Shown here: positions 1-8,930 of the stretch, one piece after another
Layout: every line of letters starts with the position of its first letter
Position numbering within the stretch: the stretch's first letter is position 1
Assembly (NCBI RefSeq): GCF_005233515.1
Contig: NZ_QFZZ01000007.1
Location: 1-64,000 of the forward strand
Direction of reading: 5' to 3'
DNA: 64,000 bases
Source of the DNA: Pseudomonas sp. CFBP13508
Lineage (GTDB): Bacteria > Pseudomonadota > Gammaproteobacteria > Pseudomonadales > Pseudomonadaceae
Program-made: the position numbers and the translations under genes
Notes under the pieces: model-generated
Told to the model about the DNA's origin: nothing
The model's input: the letters and a program-made list of their open reading frames with translations, nothing else
The model's database searches: none

Positions 1-342
1 GGAAGGAGGTGCAGCGAAGCAAACCGTAGCCGCTGCGCCCGGATCGATCCCGCAGCGAAGGAACCCGAGCCTGCGAGGGCCGAACGTAGGAGCAAGCGTT
101 TTTTTGCTTACTTTTTTTAGGCGTTTGTAAAAAAAGTGAGTCGCCGTAAGGGCGAAACCGCCAGCCGCAGCACCCGAAGCAACGGATATTCACCCAATCA
201 GCCAGCATGCTCGCCTGTAAGGGCGCCTTCGCGAGCAGGCTCGCTCCCACAGTGAAAATGCGCCCGCCCAAAAATCAGCGGCAACAAAAAACCCGCAGAC
301 AATCACTCATCTGCGGGTCTCCCGTTCAAGCAGCCAAGAAGA
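1..342. repeat. Intergenic region with part of a dispersed repeat and one REP unit
   Basis: No convincing gene is seen here. Positions 107-118 and 129-140 form an A/T-rich inverted repeat (CTTACTTTTTTT and AAAAAAAGTGAG, one mismatch) inside a GC-rich block that runs off the left edge. From memory, this kind of block recurs between genes in fluorescent pseudomonads. A single REP unit in the TCGCGAGCAGGCTCGCTCCC orientation lies at 229-250. Short open frames across this stretch read through the repeats and look non-coding. Confidence 0.5.
285..319 (-). terminator. Rho-independent terminator of the purL-yqfO unit
   Basis: On the minus strand a 9-bp perfect stem (ACCCGCAGA / TCTGCGGGT, plus-strand arms 291-299 and 310-318) is followed by six T residues. 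It lies 24 bp past the stop codon of the small gene at 343-654, so it should end that transcript. Confidence 0.85.
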
Positions 343-654
343 TCAGAAATCCTCCAGCCGCCACACCTCATAAGCAGGCGTCTCATACGGATGACTGAGC
401 TTCAACGCCGCCACAACAGCCACGATCAACTCATCCGCCACGACAAGCTCAACCTTCCATTCCTCAACCCGCTCAACCTGCCCCGCCTCACCGATGAACG
501 GCTGACTGCCGTCCAAAGGCCGAAACTGGCCAGAGCCAAGCACCTGCCACGCACAGTGGTCATAGTCACCGATCCGCCCACCACCGGCAGCGAACACAGC
601 CCCTTTGACCACCTCGACATGACTGTCAGGAACAAAAAACGCCAGCTTGTACAC
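343..654 (-). CDS. YqfO/NIF3-like small protein
   Basis: This 103-residue protein resembles the stand-alone YqfO-type domain found inserted in, or fused to, NIF3-family proteins. It carries the GDYDHC segment (residues 29-34) and the C-terminal HPYETPAYEV segment (about 88-97), both typical of that family. The biochemical role is unknown. Translation starts at a GTG only 5 nt after the purL stop codon, with no strong Shine-Dalgarno sequence, so it is probably cotranscribed and coupled to purL. A terminator follows. Family assignment is by recognisable motifs; function is not inferred. Confidence 0.8.
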   Translation of the reverse strand: MYKLAFFVPDSHVEVVKGAVFAAGGGRIGDYDHCAWQVLGSGQFRPLDGSQPFIGEAGQVERVEEWKVELVVADELIVAVVAALKLSHPYETPAYEVWRLEDF

Positions 655-659
655 GACGA

Positions 660-3600
660 TCAGTTAACCCAGACGCGAGCATTACGGAACATGCGCATCC
701 ATGGCGCGTCTTCGTTCCAGTCTTCCGAACGCCACGAATTCTGCACCGCACGGAACACACGCTCCGGGTGCGGCATCATGATCGTCACGCGGCCGTCACG
801 GCTGGTCAGGCCGGTGATCCCGCGCGGCGAGCCGTTCGGGTTGGCCGGGTAGGCTTCGGTGACCTTGCCGTGGTTGTCGACGAAACGCATCGCCACGCAA
901 CCGGACAGATCGGCTTCCAGCAATGCTTCTTCGCTGGCGAACTCGGCGTGACCTTCACCGTGAGCGATGGCGATCGGCATGCGCGAACCGGCCATGCCCT
1001 GCAGGAAGATCGAGTTCGATTCCTGGATCTGCACCATCGCCACCCGCGCTTCGAACTGCTCGGAGCGGTTGCGCACGAAGTGCGGCCAGAACTCGCTGCC
1101 CGGGATCAGCTCGTGCAGATTGGACATCATCTGGCAACCGTTGCACACGCCCAGCGTGAAGCTGTCGTTACGTTCGAAGAAGCCCTGGAACGCATCGCGG
1201 GCGCGGCTGTTGAACAGCGCCGACTTGGCCCAGCCCTCACCGGCGCCGAGCACGTCGCCGTAGGAGAAACCACCGCAGGCCACCAGGCCCTTGAACTCGT
1301 TGAGGTCGACACGACCGGCGAGGATATCGCTCATGTGCACGTCGATCGCGCTGAAACCGGCGCGGTCGAACGCGGCGGCCATTTCCACCTGACCGTTGAC
1401 GCCCTGCTCACGCAGCACGGCAACCTGTGGGCGGATGCCTTTCTTGATGTAAGGCGCGGCGATGTCCTGATTGACGTCGTAGCTGAGCTTGACGCTCAGG
1501 CCCGGGTTGTCTTCTTCAAGCAGCGCGTCGAATTCCTGCTCGGCGCAGTCAGCGTTGTCGCGCAGACGCTGGATCTGGTAGCTGGTCTCGGCCCACTGAC
1601 GCTGGAGCAGACGACGCTGGCCTTCGAACACGGTGTCACCGTTGAAGGTGATGTTGATCTGGCCATTGTTGATCGGCTGACCGATCACCGACACGCAGTC
1701 GCCCAGACCGGCGGCGCTGAATTGCGCGAGGATGTCCGGGGTGGCGTCCTGGCGAACCTGGATCACCGCACCGAGTTCTTCGTTGAACAGGATCGCGGCG
1801 ATTTCCGAAGCGGATTCGGCAACGCTGTCAAGGTTCAGGCTCAGACCGCAGTGGCCGGCGAAGGCCATTTCCACCACGGAAGTCAGCAGACCACCATCGG
1901 AACGGTCGTGGTAGGCCAGCAGATGACCGTCGGCATTGAGGCCCTGGATCACCGCGAAGAAGGCTTTCAGGTCTTCGGCGTCATCGACGTCCGGCGCATG
2001 CTGGCCGAGTTTGCCGTGGACCTGTGCGAGGATCGAAGCACCCATGCGGTTCTGGCCGCGACCGAGGTCGATCAGGATCAGGTCGGTGGTGCCCTTGTCC
2101 ATGCGCAGTTCCGGGGTCAGGGTCTGACGGATGTCAGCCACTGGCGCGAAACCGGTAACGATCAGCGACATTGGCGAGGTGACGGTCTTGTCTTCGCCGT
2201 TGTCGTTCCAGCGCGTGGCCATGGACATCGAGTCCTTGCCCACCGGAATGGTGATGCCCAGCTCAGGGCACAGCTCCATGCCGACCGCTTTCACGGTGTC
2301 GTACAGACGCGCGTCTTCGCCTGGGTGACCGGCCGCCGACATCCAGTTCGCCGACAGTTTGATGTCGGAGAGCTTGTTGATGCGCGAGGCGGCAATGTTG
2401 GTGATGGTTTCGCCGATGGCCATGCGGCCCGAGGCCGGCGCGTCCAGCAGAGCCAGCGGAGTACGCTCGCCCATCGCCATCGCTTCACCGGTGTACACGT
2501 CGAAACTGGTGGCAGTGACGGCAACGTCAGCCACCGGCACTTGCCATGGGCCAACCATCTGGTCACGGGCGACGAGGCCGGTGATGGTGCGGTCGCCGAT
2601 AGTGATCAGGAAGCTTTTGCTGGCCACGGCCGGGTGATGCAGAACGCGTTCGATGGACTCGCTGATGTCGAGGTTCGACGGATCGAAGTCATCGCCCAGC
2701 TCGGCTTCGCGAACCACCGAACGGTGCATGCGCGGCGCCTTGCCCAGCAACACTTCCAGCGGCATGTCCACCGGGTTGTTGCCGAAGTGGCTGTCGGTCA
2801 CGGTCAGTTGCGGTTCGGCAGTGGCTTCACCAACGACGGCAAACGGGCAACGCTCGCGTTCGCAGATCGTTTGGAAGCGCTCGAAGTCTTCCGGGCCGAC
2901 TGCCAGCACGTAACGTTCCTGGGACTCGTTCGACCAGATTTCGTGCGGGGCCATGCCCGGCTCGTCGTTTGGAATGTTGCGCAGTTCGAAACGGCCACCG
3001 CGGTCGCCGTCGTTGACCAGTTCCGGGAAGGCGTTGGACAGACCGCCCGCGCCGACGTCGTGGATGAAGCTGATCGGGTTCTTGTCGCCCAGTTGCCAGC
3101 AACGGTCGATGACTTCCTGGCAGCGGCGCTCCATTTCAGGGTTTTCACGCTGCACGGAAGCAAAATCCAGATCCGCCGAGCTGGTGCCAGTGGCCATCGA
3201 CGAAGCCGCGCCGCCGCCCAGACCGATCAACATCGCCGGGCCGCCGAGGACGATCAGCTTGGAGCCGACGACGATCTCGCCTTTCTTGACGTGCTCTTCG
3301 CGGATGTTGCCCATGCCGCCAGCGAGCATGATCGGCTTGTGGTAACCGCGCACTTCGTCACCGTGCGGAGTGGTGATCGATTGTTCGAAGGTACGGAAGT
3401 AGCCAGTCAGGGCCGGACGACCGAATTCGTTGTTGAACGCAGCGCCGCCGAGCGGGCCTTCGATCATGATGTCCAGCGCGGTGACGATGCGCTCAGGCTT
3501 GCCGTACGGCACTTCCCACGGCTGTTCGAAGCCCGGGATCTGCAGGTTCGATACGGTGAAACCGGTGAGGCCGGCCTTGGGCTTGGCGCCACGACCGGTT

Positions 3601-4556
3601 GCACCTTCGTCACGGATCTCGCCACCGGAACCGGTGGATGCGCCCGGGAACGGGGCAATCGCGGTCGGGTGGTTGTGGGTTTCAACCTTCATCAGAATGT
3701 GCACCGGCTCCTGCACCGCGCCGTACTGGCGGGTTTCAGGGTTCGGGAAGAAGCGGCCGGCGACGTTACCGACGATCACCGAAGCGTTGTCCTTGTAAGC
3801 GGACAGCACGCCTTCGCTGTGCATCTGATAGGTGTTCTTGATCATGCCGAACAGGCTTTTTTCCTGGCTCTGGCCGTCAATGTCCCAACTGGCGTTGAAG
3901 ATCTTGTGGCGGCAGTGCTCGGAGTTGGCCTGGGCGAACATCATCAATTCGATGTCGTGCGGGTTGCGCTTCAGACCATTGAAGGCGTTGACCAGATAGT
4001 CGATCTCGTCTTCGGCCAGGGCCAGGCCCAGCTCGGTGTTGGCCTTTTCCAGCGCGGCGCGGCCGCCACCGAGGATGTCGATGGCGGTCAGCGGCTTCGG
4101 CTCGGCATGGCTAAACAGACCGGCGGCCTGCTCGAGGTTGGCCAGCACGATCTGGGTCATGCGGTCATGCAGCGCGTCCGAAATCAGCTGGGCTTCGGCT
4201 TCGCTGAACTGCCCTGCAACATAGAAGGCGATACCGCGTTCCAGGCGCTGGATCTTGCTGAGGCCGCAGTTGCGGGCGATGTCGCTGGCCTTGCTCGACC
4301 ACGGCGAGATGGTGCCGAAACGCGGCAACACCAGAAACAGACGGCCGGTAGGCTCTTGAACCGGAACACTTGGGCCGTACTTCAGAAGGCGCGCTAGCAC
4401 CTGCTGTTCGTCGCCGGTCAGGACGCCGGTGACTTCGGCGAAGTGAGCGAATTCAGCATACAGGCCAGTGACAGCTGGAACCTTCTGGCTCAGTTGCTCA
4501 AGGAGTTTGCTGTGGCGAAAGGCAGAAAGGGCAGGAGCGCCGCGCAGGATCAACAT
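660..4556 (-). CDS. purL: Phosphoribosylformylglycinamidine synthase
   Basis: PurL converts FGAR, glutamine and ATP to FGAM, the fourth step of de novo purine synthesis in the cytoplasm. At 1298 residues it is the large single-chain form of gammaproteobacteria. The N-terminal half holds the PurS-like and AIRS-like synthetase domains (GDRGG-type and VETHNHPTAIAPFPGA motifs visible). The C-terminal 260 residues are a class I glutamine amidotransferase with nucleophile Cys1138 in GVCNGCQ and the His1263/Glu1265 pair in PHPER. These numbers are three above those I recall for the Salmonella enzyme, so the protein looks intact. It stands alone upstream of the small YqfO-like gene and faces away from mltF. 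Confidence 0.98.
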   Translation of the reverse strand: MLILRGAPALSAFRHSKLLEQLSQKVPAVTGLYAEFAHFAEVTGVLTGDEQQVLARLLKYGPSVPVQEPTGRLFLVLPRFGTISPWSSKASDIARNCGLSKIQRLERGIAFYVAGQFSEAEAQLISDALHDRMTQIVLANLEQAAGLFSHAEPKPLTAIDILGGGRAALEKANTELGLALAEDEIDYLVNAFNGLKRNPHDIELMMFAQANSEHCRHKIFNASWDIDGQSQEKSLFGMIKNTYQMHSEGVLSAYKDNASVIVGNVAGRFFPNPETRQYGAVQEPVHILMKVETHNHPTAIAPFPGASTGSGGEIRDEGATGRGAKPKAGLTGFTVSNLQIPGFEQPWEVPYGKPERIVTALDIMIEGPLGGAAFNNEFGRPALTGYFRTFEQSITTPHGDEVRGYHKPIMLAGGMGNIREEHVKKGEIVVGSKLIVLGGPAMLIGLGGGAASSMATGTSSADLDFASVQRENPEMERRCQEVIDRCWQLGDKNPISFIHDVGAGGLSNAFPELVNDGDRGGRFELRNIPNDEPGMAPHEIWSNESQERYVLAVGPEDFERFQTICERERCPFAVVGEATAEPQLTVTDSHFGNNPVDMPLEVLLGKAPRMHRSVVREAELGDDFDPSNLDISESIERVLHHPAVASKSFLITIGDRTITGLVARDQMVGPWQVPVADVAVTATSFDVYTGEAMAMGERTPLALLDAPASGRMAIGETITNIAASRINKLSDIKLSANWMSAAGHPGEDARLYDTVKAVGMELCPELGITIPVGKDSMSMATRWNDNGEDKTVTSPMSLIVTGFAPVADIRQTLTPELRMDKGTTDLILIDLGRGQNRMGASILAQVHGKLGQHAPDVDDAEDLKAFFAVIQGLNADGHLLAYHDRSDGGLLTSVVEMAFAGHCGLSLNLDSVAESASEIAAILFNEELGAVIQVRQDATPDILAQFSAAGLGDCVSVIGQPINNGQINITFNGDTVFEGQRRLLQRQWAETSYQIQRLRDNADCAEQEFDALLEEDNPGLSVKLSYDVNQDIAAPYIKKGIRPQVAVLREQGVNGQVEMAAAFDRAGFSAIDVHMSDILAGRVDLNEFKGLVACGGFSYGDVLGAGEGWAKSALFNSRARDAFQGFFERNDSFTLGVCNGCQMMSNLHELIPGSEFWPHFVRNRSEQFEARVAMVQIQESNSIFLQGMAGSRMPIAIAHGEGHAEFASEEALLEADLSGCVAMRFVDNHGKVTEAYPANPNGSPRGITGLTSRDGRVTIMMPHPERVFRAVQNSWRSEDWNEDAPWMRMFRNARVWVN

Positions 4557-4829
4557 CTTCGGGACAGCCTCGGGAAGGGGTGTGCTTTGAGGCCGTGCAT
4601 TCTAGCCTAAACCGACCTCAACATCACCCGAAACGCTACGCACGGTTGCACTCGGGTAGCAATCTGTGTTTCTGCCTTCGGGGTCAGGTAAATCGAGCGT
4701 TTCAGCATGGCTTATTTTTACTGTAACAAAATGCCCTGAAGGCCCGTATTCAAGGGATTTCGTTCGATTTTGTGATCGCTAGCAGACTAGTCCTACGCTG
4801 TCGAGATATGGCGCCCGTGGCCGTTTGCG

Positions 4830-4841
4830 TATACTGCGCAG
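4830..4841 (+). promoter_or_regulatory. Candidate -10 box immediately before mltF (possible leaderless start)
   Basis: TATACT at 4830-4835 is the best -10 hexamer upstream of mltF and ends only 6 nt before the ATG at 4842. No purine-rich Shine-Dalgarno sequence lies in the preceding 15 nt. If the hexamer is used, transcription would begin at or next to the start codon. No good -35 box is visible at the usual spacing. Confidence 0.35.
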
Positions 4842-6302
4842 ATGTTTTTCCCAACGGCTTTGCGTCCGCGATACGCCAAATGGCTGATCGCAACCGGACT
4901 CTTCCTGGTGCTCGGTGGCTGTGTTGATAAACCCAACACACTCGAGCGCGTAAAGGAGGACGGTGTGCTGCGCGTGGTTACCCGCAACAGCCCCGCCACC
5001 TACTTTCAGGATCGCAGCGGTGAAACCGGCTTTGAATACGAGCTGGTGAAGCGCTTTGCCGACGATTTGGGCGTCGAGTTGAAGATCGAGACGGCGGACA
5101 ATCTCGATGACCTGTTCAACCAGGTCGGCAAGCCAAACGGCCCGGTACTCGCGGCCGCCGGTCTGGTCGGCAGCGATGAACGCAAGAAGCAGGTGCGGTT
5201 CTCCCACTCCTACCTCGAAGTCACCCCGCAGATCATCTACCGCAACGGCCAGTCGCGCCCCACCGATCCGGCGGATCTGGTTGGCAAGAAGATCACCGTG
5301 CTCAAGGGCAGCACCCACGCCGAGCAACTGGCTGCGCTGAAACAGAAATATCCCGGCATCGAATACGAAGAATCCGACGCGGTCGAAGTCGTCGATCTGC
5401 TGCGCATGGTTGATGAAGGTCAGATCGACCTGACGCTGGTCGACTCCAACGAAGTGGCGATGAATCAAGTGTACTTCACCAATATCCGCGTGGCTTTCGA
5501 CCTCGGCGACGCGCGCAGCCAGAGCTGGGCGGTGGGCCCGGGCGAAGACAACAGCCTGCTCAATGAAATCAACGCCTATCTGGACAAGGTGCAGAAGAAC
5601 GGCACCCTGCAACGCCTGAAAGACCGCTATTACGGCCATGTCGATGTGCTTGGCTACATGGGCGCCACCACCTTCGCCCAGCACTTGCAGCAGCGCCTGC
5701 CGAAATACGAACAGCACTTCAAGAACTACGCGAAGAAAGAGAAAGTCGACTGGCGCCTGCTCGCCGCCATCGGTTATCAGGAATCCCTGTGGCAGCCGAC
5801 GGTAACGTCAAAAACCGGCGTACGTGGCTTGATGATGCTGACCCAGAACACCGCGCAGGCGATGGGCGTATCGAACCGCCTCGACCCCAAGCAGAGCATC
5901 ATGGGCGGCGCCAAGTACCTGGCTTATATGAAGGATCAGCTAGACGATTCGATCCAGGAACCGGATCGCACCTGGTTCGCGCTGGCGGCGTACAACGTCG
6001 GCAGCGGCCATCTGGATGACGCGCGCAAACTGGCGGCGAAGGAAGGCCTGAATCCGGACAAGTGGCTGGACGTGAAAAAGATCCTGCCGCGCCTCTCGCA
6101 GAAGCAGTGGTACAGCAAGACCCGCTACGGCTACGCCCGCGGTGGCGAGCCGGTGCATTTTGTGGCGAACATCCGTCGCTACTACGACATCCTGACCTGG
6201 GTAACCCAGCCGCAACTTGAAGGCGACCAGGTGGCCGAGGGCAACCTGCATGTTCCGGCGATCGACAAGTCGAAACCGGCGCAAGAGCCCGCCCCTCTTT
6301 AA
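4842..6302 (+). CDS. mltF: Membrane-bound lytic murein transglycosylase F
   Basis: MltF cleaves the MurNAc-GlcNAc bond of peptidoglycan, releasing 1,6-anhydro products at the outer membrane. The 486-residue protein has an N-terminal signal with the lipobox LGGC (Cys27), a solute-binding-protein type domain (about 35-265) thought to control the enzyme, and a soluble-lytic-transglycosylase domain (about 290-430). The catalytic glutamate is Glu314 in GYQES, the same number I recall for E. coli MltF. The purL-mltF arrangement is conserved in Pseudomonas. The start codon lacks a visible Shine-Dalgarno sequence and sits just after a TATACT box. Confidence 0.95.
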   Translation: MFFPTALRPRYAKWLIATGLFLVLGGCVDKPNTLERVKEDGVLRVVTRNSPATYFQDRSGETGFEYELVKRFADDLGVELKIETADNLDDLFNQVGKPNGPVLAAAGLVGSDERKKQVRFSHSYLEVTPQIIYRNGQSRPTDPADLVGKKITVLKGSTHAEQLAALKQKYPGIEYEESDAVEVVDLLRMVDEGQIDLTLVDSNEVAMNQVYFTNIRVAFDLGDARSQSWAVGPGEDNSLLNEINAYLDKVQKNGTLQRLKDRYYGHVDVLGYMGATTFAQHLQQRLPKYEQHFKNYAKKEKVDWRLLAAIGYQESLWQPTVTSKTGVRGLMMLTQNTAQAMGVSNRLDPKQSIMGGAKYLAYMKDQLDDSIQEPDRTWFALAAYNVGSGHLDDARKLAAKEGLNPDKWLDVKKILPRLSQKQWYSKTRYGYARGGEPVHFVANIRRYYDILTWVTQPQLEGDQVAEGNLHVPAIDKSKPAQEPAPL

Positions 6303-6307
6303 AGCAC

Positions 6308-6382
6308 AAGATCGCAGCCTTCGGCAGCTCCTACAGGGTTATGTGTACACCTGTAGGAGCTGCCGAAGGCTGCGATCTTTTG
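6308..6382. repeat. Long inverted repeat, GTAGGAGCTGCCGAAGGC family
   Basis: Two near-perfect inverted copies of a unit of about 31 bp (GATCGCAGCCTTCGGCAGCT...CTAC and its complement) are separated by about 13 bp between the convergent ends of mltF and pdxJ. The structure could act as a bidirectional terminator or RNA stabiliser. Four further loci in this window carry the same unit. Confidence 0.85.
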
Positions 6383-6385
6383 TTC

Positions 6386-7132
6386 TTAGCCCTTGAGAGC
6401 AGCAGCCAGGATCAGCGCTTTCATCTCCGACACAGCAGATTTGAAGCCGACAAACAACGCATGCGCCACCAGCGCATGGCCGATGTTCAGTTCATTGATG
6501 CCCTTGATCGCCGCCACGGCCTCGACGTTGTGGTAATGCAGGCCATGCCCGGCATTGACGATCAGCCCCTGGGCCAGTCCAAACGCCACGCCATCAGCGA
6601 CGCGCTTGAGCTCTTCAGCCACTTCGGTGGGAGTTTCGGCATCGGCGTAACGACCGGTGTGCAGCTCGATGGCCGGCGCACCGACGCGCCTGGAGGCGGC
6701 GATCTGGCGCTCGTCGGCGTCGATGAACAGCGACACTTCGCTGCCGATTTTCGACAAACGCTCCACCGCAGCCCTGATGCGTTCTTCCTGCCCCGCCACA
6801 TCCAGCCCACCTTCGGTGGTCAGTTCCTGACGGGTTTCCGGGACCAGGCAGATGTGCGCAGGGCGAATACGCTCGGCGAACGCCATCATTTCTTCGGTGA
6901 CACCCATTTCGAAATTCATGCGTGTTTGCAGCACATCCTTGAGCAGCAGCACGTCGCGCTCCTGGATGTGGCGGCGATCTTCGCGCAGGTGCACGGTGAT
7001 GCCATCAGCGCCCGCCTCTTCTGCGTCCAGCGCCGCTTTGACCGGATCCGGGTAGCGCGTGCCACGGGCCTGCCGCAGGGTGGCGACGTGGTCGATGTTC
7101 ACGCCGAGAAGAATGCGATTGCTGCTGGTCAC
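6386..7132 (-). CDS. pdxJ: Pyridoxine 5'-phosphate synthase
   Basis: PdxJ condenses 1-deoxyxylulose 5-phosphate with 3-amino-2-oxopropyl phosphate to give pyridoxine 5'-phosphate, the last ring-forming step of DXP-dependent vitamin B6 synthesis. From the GTG at 7132 it is 248 residues, the usual length. The signature HLREDRRH (His48, Arg50, His55) and Glu75 in NFEMG match the active site, and GVNIDHVATLRQ opens the TIM barrel. I chose the GTG because AGGAG lies 7 nt upstream; a start at 7165 would add 11 residues unlike the family. It follows recO by 39 bp in a unit that begins upstream at lepB or lepA. Confidence 0.95.
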   Translation of the reverse strand: MTSSNRILLGVNIDHVATLRQARGTRYPDPVKAALDAEEAGADGITVHLREDRRHIQERDVLLLKDVLQTRMNFEMGVTEEMMAFAERIRPAHICLVPETRQELTTEGGLDVAGQEERIRAAVERLSKIGSEVSLFIDADERQIAASRRVGAPAIELHTGRYADAETPTEVAEELKRVADGVAFGLAQGLIVNAGHGLHYHNVEAVAAIKGINELNIGHALVAHALFVGFKSAVSEMKALILAAALKG

Positions 7133-7171
7133 GGATGCGCTCCTGAATTGAGAGGTTCGGCGCACAGCATA

Positions 7172-7861
7172 TCAGGGCTTGCGAAACAGCTCGCGACTGA
7201 CAAGTGGGCGCCCGCCCAAATGCACCGCCAGCGCCTGGCGCATTAGACGCTTGGCCGCCGACAGCGCACCGGGCGCCGACCAGTCGGCTTCGGCCATGGC
7301 CAGCAGTTCGGTACCGTTGAACAGGCCTGGTTGCAGCAGATAAACCCTTTCGAGACCGGCATCGACTTGCAGACGATAGAGGCCGTCAGGTGCGACAGGC
7401 TCACCGTGCATATCGGTGTTCATTGAGAAGCCGTAGCCGAGATCATCCAGCAATCGCCATTCGAAGGAGCGCAACAATGGCTCCAGTGGTCGACCTTCGG
7501 CCAGCGCCAGCAAGGTCGCGGCGTAATGATCGAACACTGCCGGATGCGGATCTTCGGCCGGCAACAGGCGAATCAACAGCTCGTTGAGATAGAGGCCGCT
7601 AAACAGCGCTTCGCCATTGAGCCACGCCGAGGTGCCGGAGCTCTCCATACGCCCGACATTCTTCAGCTCGCCCTTGCCACGGAACTCGACCTCCAGCGCC
7701 ACGAACGGCCGCGCCAGCGTCCCGGCCTTGCCCCGCGCACTGCGCAACACCGCCCGCAGCCGACCCTGCGGCGTAAGGAAATCGACCAATGCGCTGGTTT
7801 CGCGATAGGCACGCGAATGCAGGACGTAGGCGGGTTGGGCGGGAGGCGGGTTTTGCGACAT
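7172..7861 (-). CDS. recO: DNA repair protein RecO
   Basis: RecO helps RecR load RecA on SSB-coated single-stranded DNA in the RecF pathway. The 229-residue product begins MSQNPPPAQPAYVLHSRAYR, with the OB-fold sequence AYVLHSRAYRETSALVDFLT near the N-terminus, followed by the helical C-terminal domain. An upstream start at 7897 would add 12 residues unlike the family, so I place the start at 7861, although only a weak GAG precedes it. It lies between era and pdxJ, the normal Pseudomonas order, but a REPIN separates it from era. Confidence 0.94.
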   Translation of the reverse strand: MSQNPPPAQPAYVLHSRAYRETSALVDFLTPQGRLRAVLRSARGKAGTLARPFVALEVEFRGKGELKNVGRMESSGTSAWLNGEALFSGLYLNELLIRLLPAEDPHPAVFDHYAATLLALAEGRPLEPLLRSFEWRLLDDLGYGFSMNTDMHGEPVAPDGLYRLQVDAGLERVYLLQPGLFNGTELLAMAEADWSAPGALSAAKRLMRQALAVHLGGRPLVSRELFRKP

Positions 7862-7905
7862 TGAGTTCTCGATGAAGAAACGCGGTTTTACATACAACCC
7901 AAAAC

Positions 7906-8001
7906 CACTGTGGGAGCGAGCCTGCTCGCGAAAGCGGAGTGACAGTCAACATCAATGCTGAATGTTACATCCTCTTCGCGAGCAGGCTCGCTCCCACAGT
8001 G
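7906..8001. repeat. REPIN (two REP units, head-to-head)
   Basis: Two inverted copies of TGTGGGAGCGAGCCTGCTCG flank about 47 bp between era and recO. This is the common fluorescent-pseudomonad REP sequence. The pair can fold into one long hairpin in the era-recO-pdxJ transcript. Confidence 0.95.
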
Positions 8002-8027
8002 AGTAGCGGTGTTTTCGAGATCGCTAC

Positions 8028-8930
8028 TTACAGATCGCCATAACCCAGCGAACGCAGCGCGCGCTCGTCATCGGACCAGCCGCCCTTCACCTTGACCCAC
8101 AGGTTGAGCATGATCTTGGAGTCGAACAGCAGCTCCATGTCCTTGCGCGCTTCGGTGCCGATGCGTTTGATGCGCTCGCCCTTGTCGCCAATGATGATTT
8201 TCTTCTGGCCGTCACGCTCGACGAGAATCAGCGCGTGGATGTGCAGGGTCTTGCCCTGCTGCTTGAACTCTTCGATTTCGACGGTGATCTGGTACGGCAG
8301 CTCGGCGCCCATCTGGCGCATGATTTTCTCGCGCACCAGCTCGGCGGCAAGGAAACGGCTGCTGCGGTCGGTGATCTGGTCTTCCGGGAAGAAGTGATCA
8401 TTTTCCGGCAGGTGGTCGGCGATGACCTTTTCCAGCGCTTCGAGGTTGTGCCCGTGCTGCGCGGAAATCGGGATGATCTGCGCGTTCGGCAGCTGTTCCT
8501 GCAACCAGCTCAGGTGTGGCATCAGCTCGGCTTTGTCTTCGATGCGATCGGTCTTGTTCAGCGCGACGATCAGCGGGCCGGTCACGTACTGCACACGCTC
8601 CAGAACCATCTGGTCTTCGTCGGTCCACTTGGTACGGTCGACGACGAAGATCACCACGTCGACGTCTTTCAACGCCGCCGAAGCGGTTTTGTTCATGTAA
8701 CGGTTCAGGGCCTTTTCGCCACCCTTGTGCATGCCCGGGGTGTCGACGTAGATCGCCTGCACGTCGCCCTCTGTCTTGATCCCGAGCATGTTGTGGCGGG
8801 TGGTCTGCGGCTTGCGCGAAGTGATCGCGAGCTTCTGCCCGAGGATGTGGTTGAGCAGCGTCGACTTGCCGACGTTGGGACGGCCGACGATGGCAACGTA
8901 GCCACAGCGAGTTGCGTTTGTATCAGTCAT
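8028..8930 (-). CDS. era: GTPase Era
   Basis: Era is an essential GTPase that binds the 3' end of 16S rRNA and checks 30S assembly at the membrane-associated ribosome pool. From the ATG at 8930 it has 300 residues: a Ras-like G domain with G1 GRPNVGKS (16-23), G3 DTPG and G4 NKTD, then a KH domain with the GEKGERIKRIGTEAR-like loop (here GDKGERIKRIG). I chose the start with GGAG 7 nt upstream; that sequence lies within the 3' end of rnc, so the two genes overlap by 8 bp and are likely translationally coupled. Confidence 0.97.
   Translation of the reverse strand: MTDTNATRCGYVAIVGRPNVGKSTLLNHILGQKLAITSRKPQTTRHNMLGIKTEGDVQAIYVDTPGMHKGGEKALNRYMNKTASAALKDVDVVIFVVDRTKWTDEDQMVLERVQYVTGPLIVALNKTDRIEDKAELMPHLSWLQEQLPNAQIIPISAQHGHNLEALEKVIADHLPENDHFFPEDQITDRSSRFLAAELVREKIMRQMGAELPYQITVEIEEFKQQGKTLHIHALILVERDGQKKIIIGDKGERIKRIGTEARKDMELLFDSKIMLNLWVKVKGGWSDDERALRSLGYGDL

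Noticed and set aside
768..4397. Open frame of about 1200 codons antisense to purL
   Set aside because: It is the mirror of a strongly biased GC-rich gene, has no family resemblance, and is rich in His, Arg, Ala and Val as such mirror frames are. purL is beyond doubt.
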